From Azoarcus sp. (GTDB lineage: Bacteria; Pseudomonadota; Gammaproteobacteria; Burkholderiales; Rhodocyclaceae): a stretch of 54,190 nucleotides of DNA. The notes beneath the pieces are model-generated. The model saw nothing but the letters and a program-made list of their open reading frames with translations, did not search any database and was not told where the DNA came from. The translations under genes and the position numbers were made by a program. Location: the NCBI GenBank assembly GCA_030656215.1, contig JAUSOD010000089.1, positions 1 through 54,190 on the forward strand. The letters are read 5' to 3'. Below are positions 29,431 to 37,948 of the stretch, piece by piece; position 1 is the stretch's first letter, and the number at the start of each line of letters is the position of its first letter.

Positions 29431-29521
29431 TCGAGTCTCCGTACCGGGCGGGCGCCCAGTCTAACGGAGATCCGGATAATGCCAAACGACTTAATCAAAA
29501 AGCATTACCTCGCACGCCCGT

Positions 29522-29779
29522 TCAGATCGTGCTGCCATCACGGTCCGCAGCATCTGCCTCGAGCGCGGCGACGCGTGCCTCAAGTTCGGCCAGCCGCTGC
29601 CGTGCGTGCGCGAGCATTTCGCGCTGAACATCGAATTCCTCGCGGGTGACCAGATCCAGTTTGCCGAAGGCACCGGCCAGTACCGCCTTGAGGTTCTTCT
29701 CGATATCGCGCGCCGGGCTGTTCGCAGCGAGTTCGGAAAGTTTGGCACCAATTTCATCGAAGATGCGGGGAGTAGTCAT
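29522..29779 (-). CDS. ubiK: Ubiquinone biosynthesis accessory factor (BMFP domain)
   Basis: 85 residues. The N-terminal amphipathic part has FDEIGAKLSELAANSPARDIEKNLKAVL, and the C-terminal part is a coiled coil (REMLAHARQRLAELEARVAALEADA). This is the UbiK/YqiC family, which binds the UbiJ scaffold and supports the soluble ubiquinone biosynthesis complex; it was earlier called a membrane fusogenic protein. Length and motif order are normal. It reads leftward ahead of comM with a 91-base gap; whether they share a transcript is unclear. Confidence 0.88.
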   Translation of the reverse strand: MTTPRIFDEIGAKLSELAANSPARDIEKNLKAVLAGAFGKLDLVTREEFDVQREMLAHARQRLAELEARVAALEADAADRDGSTI

Positions 29780-29883
29780 GGCAAGAAATGTCCGGGATAC
29801 AAATAGGCAATTAGTCTAGCACGCACGTCCGGCAGTGTTTTGGCCCTCAATGCCCGAAAGCGGTGCCTACTTTCGCACGGATA

Positions 29884-29900
29884 CGCACCATATTGGTGCG
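29884..29900 (+). promoter_or_regulatory. NtrC binding site upstream of the porin-glnK-amtB operon
   Basis: CGCACC-ATATT-GGTGCG is a perfect palindrome around an AT core and matches the NtrC consensus except at the outermost bases. It is centred about 140 bases before the predicted sigma-54 start, a normal enhancer distance. Confidence 0.8.
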
Positions 29901-30006
29901 ACACTCTGATTCATGCCTCATTTCGGACACGCGCCCCCCGCCGACAGCGCCGATGCTGCGCTGCATTATTCGATGCAGGCCTTTGTTCACAGGCATTTCA
30001 GGAAGC

Positions 30007-30022
30007 TGGCACAGCATATGCT
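30007..30022 (+). promoter_or_regulatory. Sigma-54 promoter of the porin-glnK-amtB operon
   Basis: TGGCACA-GCAT-ATGCT keeps the essential GG and GC ten bases apart and matches the consensus closely. The start would fall near 30032-30034, giving a leader of about 30 bases before the porin ATG. Confidence 0.78.
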
Positions 30023-30064
30023 TAGAGTGCCATGTCAAAACACAACCTGCCTCTGGAGCAAACC

Positions 30065-30826
30065 ATGCGCAAGACAGTCCTCGCCACCGCCCTCCTCGCC
30101 ACCTTGTCGCTGACGGGTGCAGCACATGCTGAAGAAAGCCCGTTCTCCGGCAACTTCTCGCTGACTACCGACTATGTGTTCCGCGGCATCAGCCAGACCC
30201 AGGGCCAGCCTGCACTGCAGGGCGGCTTCGACTATGCGCATTCAAGCGGCTTTTATATCGGCACCTGGGCCTCGAATGTGGGTTGGGTCGACGATATCGC
30301 CAAGCAGAACAACAGCATGGAAATCGACCTCTACCTCGGCTATGCAGGTGAGGCTGGCCCGATCTCCTATGATGTCGGTGCCATCCGTTACTTCTACCCG
30401 GGTAGCAGCATCAGTGGTGCAGCCACTCCCGACTCGACGGAAGTCTATGTTGCACTGGGCTGGGAGTTCATCGAGCTGAAGTACTCGCACACCGTTTCCA
30501 AGTACCTGTTCGGCTGGACCGGCACCAACACCAGCAGCACCCGCAACTCGAACTATCTGGAACTGAACGCAGCCTATGGGTTCGCCGAAGGCTGGGAAGC
30601 CTCCGCCCACGTCGGTCGCCAGATCATCAAGAACAATGGTGGCGCATCCTACGCCGACTGGGGCGTGGGGATCAGCAAGGACGTCGGCTTCGGCACCGTC
30701 GCACTGAACTACAGCGACTCGGATGCCGACGGCAGCTGCTCCAAGGGCGAGCCCTACTGTTTCGGCGATACCGGCAGGAACGCCGCCGGCGACCGTTTCG
30801 TTCTGTCCTTCAGCAAGGAATTCTGA
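30065..30826 (+). CDS. TorF-family putative porin
   Basis: 253 residues from ATG 30065, with GGAG ten bases before it; the start at 30032 lies at the predicted transcription start. A Sec signal ends at AHA, then the protein shows the family opening SGNFSLTTDYVFRGISQTQGQPALQGGFDY and alternating aromatic beta strands, ending in a C-terminal phenylalanine (SFSKEF) as outer-membrane barrels do. Such proteins precede glnK-amtB in many betaproteobacteria. Inference: it admits ammonium or small nitrogen compounds through the outer membrane under nitrogen limitation. It is the first gene of an NtrC/sigma-54-controlled operon. Confidence 0.85.
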   Translation: MRKTVLATALLATLSLTGAAHAEESPFSGNFSLTTDYVFRGISQTQGQPALQGGFDYAHSSGFYIGTWASNVGWVDDIAKQNNSMEIDLYLGYAGEAGPISYDVGAIRYFYPGSSISGAATPDSTEVYVALGWEFIELKYSHTVSKYLFGWTGTNTSSTRNSNYLELNAAYGFAEGWEASAHVGRQIIKNNGGASYADWGVGISKDVGFGTVALNYSDSDADGSCSKGEPYCFGDTGRNAAGDRFVLSFSKEF

Positions 30827-30842
30827 GCAACTCCGTGATTCT

Positions 30843-30867
30843 CCGGTCGCATCGTTCGATGCGCCGG
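30843..30867 (+). other. Hairpin between porin gene and glnK
   Basis: CCGG-T-CGCATCG pairs with CGATGCG-CCGG around a two-base turn, with a bulge. With no T-run, it is probably a message-stability element that separates porin and glnK levels. Confidence 0.5.
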
Positions 30868-30873
30868 GGATAG

Positions 30874-31242
<369 letters not shown>

Positions 31243-31257
31243 GGGAGAGTGGAAAAA

Positions 31258-32628
31258 ATGAAAAAACTTTTTGCAATTCTGCTGGCGGCGGTGACCGTCG
31301 GCTTTGCGGGCGGCGTTTTTGCCCAGGACACGTCGGCAGCACCGGTTGTCGAGGCCGTTGTCGAAGCGGCGGCTGCCGTTGAGGCGGCAGTCGAACCTAC
31401 GGTCAACAAGGGCGACGTCGCCTGGATCATGACCGCCACGCTGCTCGTACTGTTCATGGCCCTGCCCGGCCTGGCGCTGTTCTACGGTGGCCTGGTCCGC
31501 TCCAAGAACATGCTTTCGGTGCTGATGCAGGTGATGGTCGTGTTCTCGCTGATCGCGGTGCTGTGGGCCTTCTACGGCTACAGCCTGGCCTTCACCGAAG
31601 CCAGCCCCTTCATCGGCTCGCTCGACAAGCTGTTCCTGTCCGGCGTGACCATCGACACCCTGGCGGACACCTTCACCGACGAATCCAAGCTGCCGGAGTA
31701 CGCGTTCATCGCCTTCCAGGCCACTTTCGCCGGCATCACCTGCGCACTCATCGTCGGTGCCTTTGCCGAACGCATGAAGTTTTCCGCCGTGCTGCTGTTC
31801 TCGGTGATCTGGTTCACCTTCTGCTACCTGCCGATCTGCCACATGGTGTGGGGCCCGGGCGGCTACCTGCTGGGTGACGGCGCGCTCGACTTCGCCGGCG
31901 GTACCGTGGTGCACATCAACGCCGGTGTTGCCGGTCTGGTGGGTGCCTACATGGTGGGCAAGCGTATCGGCTACGGTCGCGAATCGATGGCTCCGCACTC
32001 GCTGACGCTGACCATGGTCGGTGCCTCGATGCTGTGGGTGGGCTGGTTCGGCTTCAACGCCGGCTCCAACCTGGAAGCCACTTCGGGCGCTGCGCTGGCC
32101 TTCATCAACACCCTGTTCGCCACCGCCGCCGCCGTGCTGGCCTGGTGCCTGGGTGAGGCGATGTTCAAGGGCAAGCCTTCCATGCTGGGTGCTGCATCCG
32201 GTGCGGTTGCCGGCCTGGTGGCGATCACCCCGGCTTGCGGTTCTGTCGGCCCGATGGGCGCCATCGTCATCGGCCTGCTGTCCGGCTTCGTCTGCCTGTG
32301 GGGCGTCAATGGCCTCAAGCGCATGCTCGGCGCGGACGACTCGCTCGACGTGTTCGGCGTGCATGGCGTGGGCGGCATCCTCGGTGCGATCCTGACCGGT
32401 GTCTTCACCGCCCCGTCGCTGGGTGGCACGGGTGCCGAAGACTTCTCGATCGCGTCGCAGGTTTGGATCCAGACCTACTCGGTGATCATCACCATCGTCT
32501 GGTCGGCCGTGGTTGCCTTCATCGCCTTCAAGATCGCCGACATGTTCGTCGGACTGCGCGTGCCGGAAGAAGAGGAACGCGAAGGCCTGGACATTACCGC
32601 TCACGGCGAGACCGCGTACCACCATTAA
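31258..32628 (+). CDS. amtB: Ammonium transporter AmtB
   Basis: 456 residues from ATG 31258, just after AAGGGAGAG; an in-frame GTG at 31249 lies inside that ribosome-binding site. There is a cleavable signal (about 1-23, ending VFAQ) and a short acidic-alanine linker, then 11 membrane segments. The twin-histidine pore is seen as DFAGGTVVHINAG and FGVHGVGGILGA, and the family block GFGFNAGSN-like appears as VGWFGFNAGSN. It conducts ammonium in the inner membrane and is gated by GlnK. A strong terminator follows 45 bases after the stop. Confidence 0.96.
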   Translation: MKKLFAILLAAVTVGFAGGVFAQDTSAAPVVEAVVEAAAAVEAAVEPTVNKGDVAWIMTATLLVLFMALPGLALFYGGLVRSKNMLSVLMQVMVVFSLIAVLWAFYGYSLAFTEASPFIGSLDKLFLSGVTIDTLADTFTDESKLPEYAFIAFQATFAGITCALIVGAFAERMKFSAVLLFSVIWFTFCYLPICHMVWGPGGYLLGDGALDFAGGTVVHINAGVAGLVGAYMVGKRIGYGRESMAPHSLTLTMVGASMLWVGWFGFNAGSNLEATSGAALAFINTLFATAAAVLAWCLGEAMFKGKPSMLGAASGAVAGLVAITPACGSVGPMGAIVIGLLSGFVCLWGVNGLKRMLGADDSLDVFGVHGVGGILGAILTGVFTAPSLGGTGAEDFSIASQVWIQTYSVIITIVWSAVVAFIAFKIADMFVGLRVPEEEEREGLDITAHGETAYHH

Positions 32629-32673
32629 GCAACACCCGACGGAACCGAGCTCTCCTCCGGTTCCAGCTCGATT

Positions 32674-32700
32674 GGGCGCCCTGCGGGGCGCCCTTTTTTT
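32674..32700 (+). terminator. Intrinsic terminator after amtB
   Basis: GGGCGCCC-TGCG-GGGCGCCC followed by seven T residues: eight perfect pairs and a four-base loop. It closes the porin-glnK-amtB operon. Confidence 0.92.
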
Positions 32701-32881
32701 GCGCCCGGGAGAATCGACCGCTGACCGCAGGCCCACCGCCAACAACGCACCAGCACCCCGGCTGGACTTGAGGCAAGTACACGGCGCATGCTCTGCTCCA
32801 CGACGCGGTGTTCATGCGCCAGGGGAGGCTCCGGTACGCTCGCTGAAGCAAGCGGCCGGGGGCTGGAACGCAAGGGGGCGT

Positions 32882-34882
32882 ATGATTTTTCTGGACTGGA
32901 TTCTTGGACTGCTCGGCGGCTGGCTCGCGCTCGGATTGGCCGGCCTGTTCGCCCTGCGCAACACCGACTTCGTCGCCCGTGTGCTGTTTCCGGCAGGCAG
33001 CGCGATCGGCCTTGCCCTTGCTGCCTTCGCCCTGCTTGCCCTGTTCGACGTTCCCGAAACGGCAATCCTCGCGGTGGGCCTGCCCGACCTGCCCTTCCAC
33101 CTGCGCCTCGATGGCCTGTCGGCCTTCTTCCTGCTGGTGATCGGCGCCGCCAGTGCCGGCATCTCGATCTTTGCTGCAGGCTATTTCCGTCACGGCGAGG
33201 GCACCCCACCGGGGCTGTTGTGCCTCGAGTACCACGTATTTCTCGCCAGCATGGCGATGGTGGTGCTGGCCGACGACGCCTACGCCTTCATGGTGATGTG
33301 GGAGACGATGGCGCTGTCGTCCTACTTCCTGGTCACCGCCAACCACCGCGTGCCCGCCATCCGCCAGGCCGGCTTCCTCTACCTGCTGATCGCGCACGTC
33401 GGCGCGATCGCCATTCTGCTGTGCTTCGGCGTGCTGCAGGCCAACACCGGCGACTACACCTTTGCCAACATGCGCGCGCAATCGCTGTCGCCGCTATGGG
33501 CATCGGTCGCCTTCCTGCTCGCCACCGTCGGTTTCGGCGCCAAGGCCGGGATCGTGCCGCTCCACGTGTGGCTGCCCGAAGCCCACCCGGCGGCGCCATC
33601 GCCGGTGTCGGCGCTGATGAGCGGGGTGATGCTCAAGACCGCGATCTATGGCGTGCTGCGGGTGAGCTTCGACCTGCTGTCGGTGCAGATCTGGTGGTGG
33701 GGTGTGCTGCTGCTGGGCATCGGCCTGATCACGGCGCTGTTCGGGGTGGCGTTCAGCGCGGTGCAGACCGACATGAAGCGGCTGCTGGCCTACTCGTCGA
33801 TCGAGAACATCGGCCTGCTCTTCGTCGGCATTGGCCTCGGCCTGCTGTTCAAGGCTTACGGCATGACCGCGCTCGCAGCGCTGGCGCTGACCGCGGCGCT
33901 CTACCATGTGATCAGCCATGCCTTCTTCAAGAGCCTGTTGTTCCTCGCCACCGGCTCGGTGCTGCACGCCACCGGCGAGCGCAGCCTGGGCAAGCTCGGC
34001 GGGCTGATCCGGCGCATGCCCTGGGTGGCCACGCTGGCGCTCGTCGGCGTGCTTGCGAGTTCGGGTCTGCCGCCCTTCTCCGGCTTCGTCGCCGAGTGGT
34101 TGCTGTTGCAGAGCTTCCTGTTCACCACCGGGCTGCCGAACTCGTTTCTGAACATGCTGATCCCGGTGGTAGCCGCAGCGATCGCGCTGGTGGCGGCGCT
34201 CGCGGGCTATGTGATGGTGAAATTTTACGGCGTGATTTTCTTGGGCCAGCCGCGCGAGCCGAACCTCGCCCACGCCCACCCGGCCTCGCCACTCGAGCGC
34301 ACCGGGCTGGTGTGGCTGGGCGCGGGTTGCGTGCTGCTCGGCGTCTTTCCGGTACAGGTGATCGGCGCCATCGATCCAGTCACCCAGGTGCTGCTCGGTG
34401 ACGGCATCGCGACCGCGGTGCGCACCAACGGCTGGATGCTGCTGGCACCGATCTCGGTCGAGCGCGCCAGCTACAGCCCGCTGGTGTTCCTGCTGGTGGT
34501 GGTGGGGGCGGTGTGGCTCACGGCGACCCTGGTGCACCGCTTCTACCATGGCCGGGTGCGCCGTGCGCCGCCGTGGGACTGCGGCTTTCCGGCACAAACC
34601 TCACGTATGCAGGACACTGCCGAGGGTTTCGGCCAGCCGATCCGCGAGATCTTCGCGCCGGTGTTTCGCATGCGCCGTGAAGTGCCCTCACCCTTCGACG
34701 CGAAACCCACTTACAAGGTGAGCATCGAGGACCATTTCTGGCACTGGCTCTACCTGCCGCTGGGGCGCCTGACCGAAGGTATCGCGCGCCTGGTGGGCCG
34801 GCTGCAGCAGGGGCGGATCGCGATCTATCTGCTGTACAGCTTCATCACCCTGATCGTGTTGCTGCTGGTGGCGAAATGGTGA
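32882..34882 (+). CDS. hyfB: Ehr complex antiporter-like subunit (HyfB-like)
   Basis: 666 residues from ATG 32882, preceded by AAGGGGGCG; the longer frame to 32513 overlaps amtB. It is a NuoL/MrpA-type membrane subunit with about 15 helices. Proton-path blocks are YAFMVMWETMALSSYFLV, AKAGIVPLHVWLPEAHPAAPSPVSALMSG and DMKRLLAYSSIENIG, with helix-broken histidines in LYHVISHAFFKSLLFL. This is the HyfB branch of hydrogenase-4-like complexes and would pump protons or sodium. It is the first gene of six that overlap or are spaced by 1-2 bases; the 250-base gap from amtB holds the promoter, which I cannot pinpoint. Confidence 0.9.
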   Translation: MIFLDWILGLLGGWLALGLAGLFALRNTDFVARVLFPAGSAIGLALAAFALLALFDVPETAILAVGLPDLPFHLRLDGLSAFFLLVIGAASAGISIFAAGYFRHGEGTPPGLLCLEYHVFLASMAMVVLADDAYAFMVMWETMALSSYFLVTANHRVPAIRQAGFLYLLIAHVGAIAILLCFGVLQANTGDYTFANMRAQSLSPLWASVAFLLATVGFGAKAGIVPLHVWLPEAHPAAPSPVSALMSGVMLKTAIYGVLRVSFDLLSVQIWWWGVLLLGIGLITALFGVAFSAVQTDMKRLLAYSSIENIGLLFVGIGLGLLFKAYGMTALAALALTAALYHVISHAFFKSLLFLATGSVLHATGERSLGKLGGLIRRMPWVATLALVGVLASSGLPPFSGFVAEWLLLQSFLFTTGLPNSFLNMLIPVVAAAIALVAALAGYVMVKFYGVIFLGQPREPNLAHAHPASPLERTGLVWLGAGCVLLGVFPVQVIGAIDPVTQVLLGDGIATAVRTNGWMLLAPISVERASYSPLVFLLVVVGAVWLTATLVHRFYHGRVRRAPPWDCGFPAQTSRMQDTAEGFGQPIREIFAPVFRMRREVPSPFDAKPTYKVSIEDHFWHWLYLPLGRLTEGIARLVGRLQQGRIAIYLLYSFITLIVLLLVAKW

Positions 34883-35826
34883 CGCTATCCGGCATCGTCG
34901 CCCAGATCCTCGCCATCGTGGTCGCGCTCGCGCTCGCGCCGCTGCTCACCGGCTGGGTGAACCAGTGGCGGGCGTGGCTGCAGAACCGCAGCGCGCCCAG
35001 CCTGCTGCAGCCCTACCGGATGCTGCATAAACTCTTTAACAAGGAGTCGGTGCTCGCCGAATCGGCCTCACCGCTATTTCGGATCGCACCCTACATCGTG
35101 TTTGCGTGCATGGCGCTGGTGTGCGGCATCGCGCCGACACTTTCGACCGACCTGCCGCTTGCCACCGCCGCCGACGCGATTGCGCTGGTCGGGCTGTTTG
35201 CGCTGGCGCGGGTGTTCATCTCGCTTGCGGCGATGGACATCGGCACCTCGTTTGGCAGTCTGGGGGCACGGCGCGAGATGCTGATCGGCTTTCTCGCCGA
35301 GCCAGCGCTGCTGATGGTGCTGTTCTCGGCCTCGCTGATCACCCAGTCGACCTCGCTCGCGAACATCGTCCAGACCATCGCCCACCAGCCGTTCGCGATC
35401 TACCCCAGCCTGGCGGTGGCGGGCGTGGCCTTCACCTTCGTGGCGCTGGCCGAGAACGCCCGCATCCCGGTCGACAACCCGGCCACCCACCTCGAACTGA
35501 CGATGATCCACGAAGCCCTGATCCTGGAGTATTCGGGTCGTCACCTGGCTCTGATCGAATGGGCGGCCTCACTCAAACTGCTGGCCTACTCGTGCATCGG
35601 CCTGGCGCTGTTCCTGCCGTGGGGCATCGCCAGCGCCGACACCCCGCTGGCGATGCTGATCGCGCTCCCGGTGCTGATCGCCAAGCTGGCAGTGGGCGGC
35701 ATCGTGCTGGCGCTGATCGAGACCATCAACGCCAAGATGCGCTTGTTCCGCGTGCCCGAGTTCCTCGCCACCGCCTTCCTGCTGGCGGTGATCGCACTGC
35801 TGGTCCACGTGCTGCTCGGAGCCTGA
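34876..35826 (+). CDS. hyfC: Ehr complex quinone-site-like membrane subunit (HyfC/NuoH-like)
   Basis: 316 residues; its start overlaps the last 7 bases of hyfB. It belongs to the NuoH/HycD/HyfC family with eight helices. It has the conserved QPYRMLHKLFNKES loop, LAENARIPVDNPATHLELTMIHEALILEYSG (the acidic motif that links the hydrophilic arm to proton pumping), and ALIETINAKMRLFRVPEF. It anchors the large and small subunits to the membrane. Length is normal. Confidence 0.92.
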   Translation: MVTLSGIVAQILAIVVALALAPLLTGWVNQWRAWLQNRSAPSLLQPYRMLHKLFNKESVLAESASPLFRIAPYIVFACMALVCGIAPTLSTDLPLATAADAIALVGLFALARVFISLAAMDIGTSFGSLGARREMLIGFLAEPALLMVLFSASLITQSTSLANIVQTIAHQPFAIYPSLAVAGVAFTFVALAENARIPVDNPATHLELTMIHEALILEYSGRHLALIEWAASLKLLAYSCIGLALFLPWGIASADTPLAMLIALPVLIAKLAVGGIVLALIETINAKMRLFRVPEFLATAFLLAVIALLVHVLLGA

Positions 35827-35827
35827 C

Positions 35828-36487
35828 ATGGACGCACTACTTGCCCAGAGCATCAACCTGTTTGCCGTCGTGCTGCTGGTGCTGGCGTTCGCCATGATCG
35901 CCCAGCGCCGCATCCTGACCCTGATCCACTTGTTCACCCTGCAGGGTGCGGCGCTGGTGGCGGCGACCCTGGTGGTGGCCTATTTGACCGGTCAGCACCA
36001 CCTGTACTGGTCGGCCGCGATCACCTTCGTGCTCAAGGTGGTGCTGATCCCGATCCTGCTCCATCGGGTGATCAACCGCCTCAACGTGCGCTGGGACGTC
36101 GAGACCCTGTTCAACATCCCGACCACGATGCTGATCGGCATCGTGCTGGTGATCTTCGCCTTCAACCTGGCGGCACCCATCGCCAGCCTGTCGGCTTCGG
36201 TCGCCAGCGGCACCCTGGGGATCGCGCTCGCCTGCGTGCTGCTGTCTTTCCTGATGATGATCGTGCGGGCCAAGGCGGTGCCGCAGGTGATCGGTTTCCT
36301 GTCGATGGAAAACGGCCTGTTCTTCGCCGCCACCGCGGCCACCAGCGGCATGCCGATGATCGTCGAACTCGGTATCGCCTTCGACGTGCTGGTGGGCATC
36401 CTGATCCTGGGCGTGTTCATGTTCCAGATCCGCGAGCAGTTCGACAGCCTCGATATCCGCCACCTCGAAAAACTCAAGGACGAGTAG
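35828..36487 (+). CDS. hyfE: Ehr complex membrane subunit (HyfE-like)
   Basis: 219 residues, one base after hyfC. There are seven predicted membrane helices with little charge. The blocks AMIAQRRILTLIHLFTLQGAAL and IVRAKAVPQVIGFLSMENGLFFAATA mark HyfE proteins, and the C-terminus is a short charged tail. HyfE is thought to combine features of NuoK and NuoJ next to the antiporter subunits. It is found only in hydrogenase-4-like and Ehr complexes. Confidence 0.88.
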   Translation: MDALLAQSINLFAVVLLVLAFAMIAQRRILTLIHLFTLQGAALVAATLVVAYLTGQHHLYWSAAITFVLKVVLIPILLHRVINRLNVRWDVETLFNIPTTMLIGIVLVIFAFNLAAPIASLSASVASGTLGIALACVLLSFLMMIVRAKAVPQVIGFLSMENGLFFAATAATSGMPMIVELGIAFDVLVGILILGVFMFQIREQFDSLDIRHLEKLKDE

Positions 36488-36489
36488 CC

Positions 36490-37947
36490 ATGGAAGCCCT
36501 GTCGCTGGTACTCGGCATTCCCCTGGTCGGCGGCCTGCTGCTGGCGATCTGGGGCGGCGGCCGCGCGGGCCAGGACCTGAACGCGGTGGTCAGCTTCCTG
36601 ACCCTGGCCGCGGCCGCGTGGCTCACCGCCGACGTGATCCGCGACGGCCCGCTGCTGGTATGGGGCGAATGGTTCTTCCTCGATGCGCTCAACGTCTTCC
36701 TGGTGACCCTGACCGCTTTCGTCGGCTTCACCACCTCGCTGTTCTCGCGCCCCTACATGCGCATCGAGGTCGATCACGGCAAGATGACGCCGGGCCGGAT
36801 GCGCCTCTTCCACAGCATGTACCAGCTGTTCAACTGCATGATGCTGGTGGCGCTGACCACCAACAACATGGGCATCCTGTGGGTGGCGATGGAGGCGGCC
36901 ACGCTGACCACGGTGCTGCTGGTGTCGGTGTACCGCACCGCCGCCAGTCTGGAGGCGGCGTGGAAGTACTTCATCCTGTGCGGGGTCGGCATCGCCCAGG
37001 CCCTGTTCGGCACCATCCTGCTCTACCTCGCCGCGGAGCGCGCAATCGGCGGCGGCGACAACGCGCTGTTATGGACGCACCTGGCCGAGGCCAAGCACCT
37101 GCTCGATCCGCGCATCCTGTCGCTGGCCTTCGTCTTCCTGCTGCTCGGCTACGGCACCAAGATCGGCCTGGTGCCGGTGCACAACTGGCTGCCCGACGCC
37201 CACGCCGAGGGCCCGACGCCAATCTCGGCGGTGCTCTCCGGCCTGCTCCTCAACGTCGCGCTGTATGCGGTGCTGCGCTGCAAGGTGCTGGCTGACGGCG
37301 CGCTGCAGAACGGCCTGCCGGGGCAGATGATGATCGGCTTCGGCCTCGTCACCGTGGTCGCCGCGGCCTTCTTCCTGTCGCGCCAGCGCGACGTCAAGCG
37401 CATGTTCGCGTATTCGTCGATCGAACACATGGGGATCATGACCTTCGCCTTCGGCATTGGCGGCCCGGTGGCCAACTTCGCCGGCCTGCTGCACATGACC
37501 GTGCACGCGCTGATCAAGTCGGCGATCTTCTTTGCCGTCGGCCACGCGACACAGAAGGCCGGCTCGCAGTTGATGGAAGACATCCGCGGCCTGATCAAGG
37601 TCAGCCCGACCGTGGGCTGGGGGCTGATGCTCGGCACCCTGGCGATCCTGGGCATGCCGCCGTTCGGCGTGTTCGCCAGCGAGTTCCTGATCCTCACCAC
37701 CGCGATGCGCGAACTGCCGTGGGCCACGCCCTTCCTGCTGATCGCGCTCGGGGTCGCGTTCGCCGCGATCTTCAGCAAGGTGCAGCCGATGGTGTTCGGC
37801 GAAACCTCGGTGCGTCCGCTCGCCCATTCGCCCGCGCTGCTGCCGGTGTTCATCCACCTCGGCCTGGGGCTGATGCTCGGGCTCTACATTCCACCCTATC
37901 TGAACGACTGGTACCAGCAGGCCGCCAGAATGATCGCCGGAGGCTGA
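36490..37947 (+). CDS. hyfF: Ehr complex antiporter-like subunit (HyfF-like)
   Basis: 485 residues, two bases after hyfE. It is a NuoN/MrpD-like subunit with about 14 helices and the blocks GILWVAMEAATLTTVLLVSVY, GTKIGLVPVHNWLPDAHAEGPTPISAVLSG and DVKRMFAYSSIEHMGIM, with lysines and histidines in broken helices (LHMTVHALIKSAIFFAVGH). Together with HyfB it gives the complex two antiporter-type modules. It ends one base before the large-subunit gene. Confidence 0.92.
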   Translation: MEALSLVLGIPLVGGLLLAIWGGGRAGQDLNAVVSFLTLAAAAWLTADVIRDGPLLVWGEWFFLDALNVFLVTLTAFVGFTTSLFSRPYMRIEVDHGKMTPGRMRLFHSMYQLFNCMMLVALTTNNMGILWVAMEAATLTTVLLVSVYRTAASLEAAWKYFILCGVGIAQALFGTILLYLAAERAIGGGDNALLWTHLAEAKHLLDPRILSLAFVFLLLGYGTKIGLVPVHNWLPDAHAEGPTPISAVLSGLLLNVALYAVLRCKVLADGALQNGLPGQMMIGFGLVTVVAAAFFLSRQRDVKRMFAYSSIEHMGIMTFAFGIGGPVANFAGLLHMTVHALIKSAIFFAVGHATQKAGSQLMEDIRGLIKVSPTVGWGLMLGTLAILGMPPFGVFASEFLILTTAMRELPWATPFLLIALGVAFAAIFSKVQPMVFGETSVRPLAHSPALLPVFIHLGLGLMLGLYIPPYLNDWYQQAARMIAGG

Positions 37948-37948
37948 G

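Noticed and set aside
29941-29990. Second NtrC site at CTGCATTATTCGATGCAG
   Set aside because: The palindrome has the wrong spacer length (four rather than five bases between half-sites) and lacks the CC/GG inner bases.
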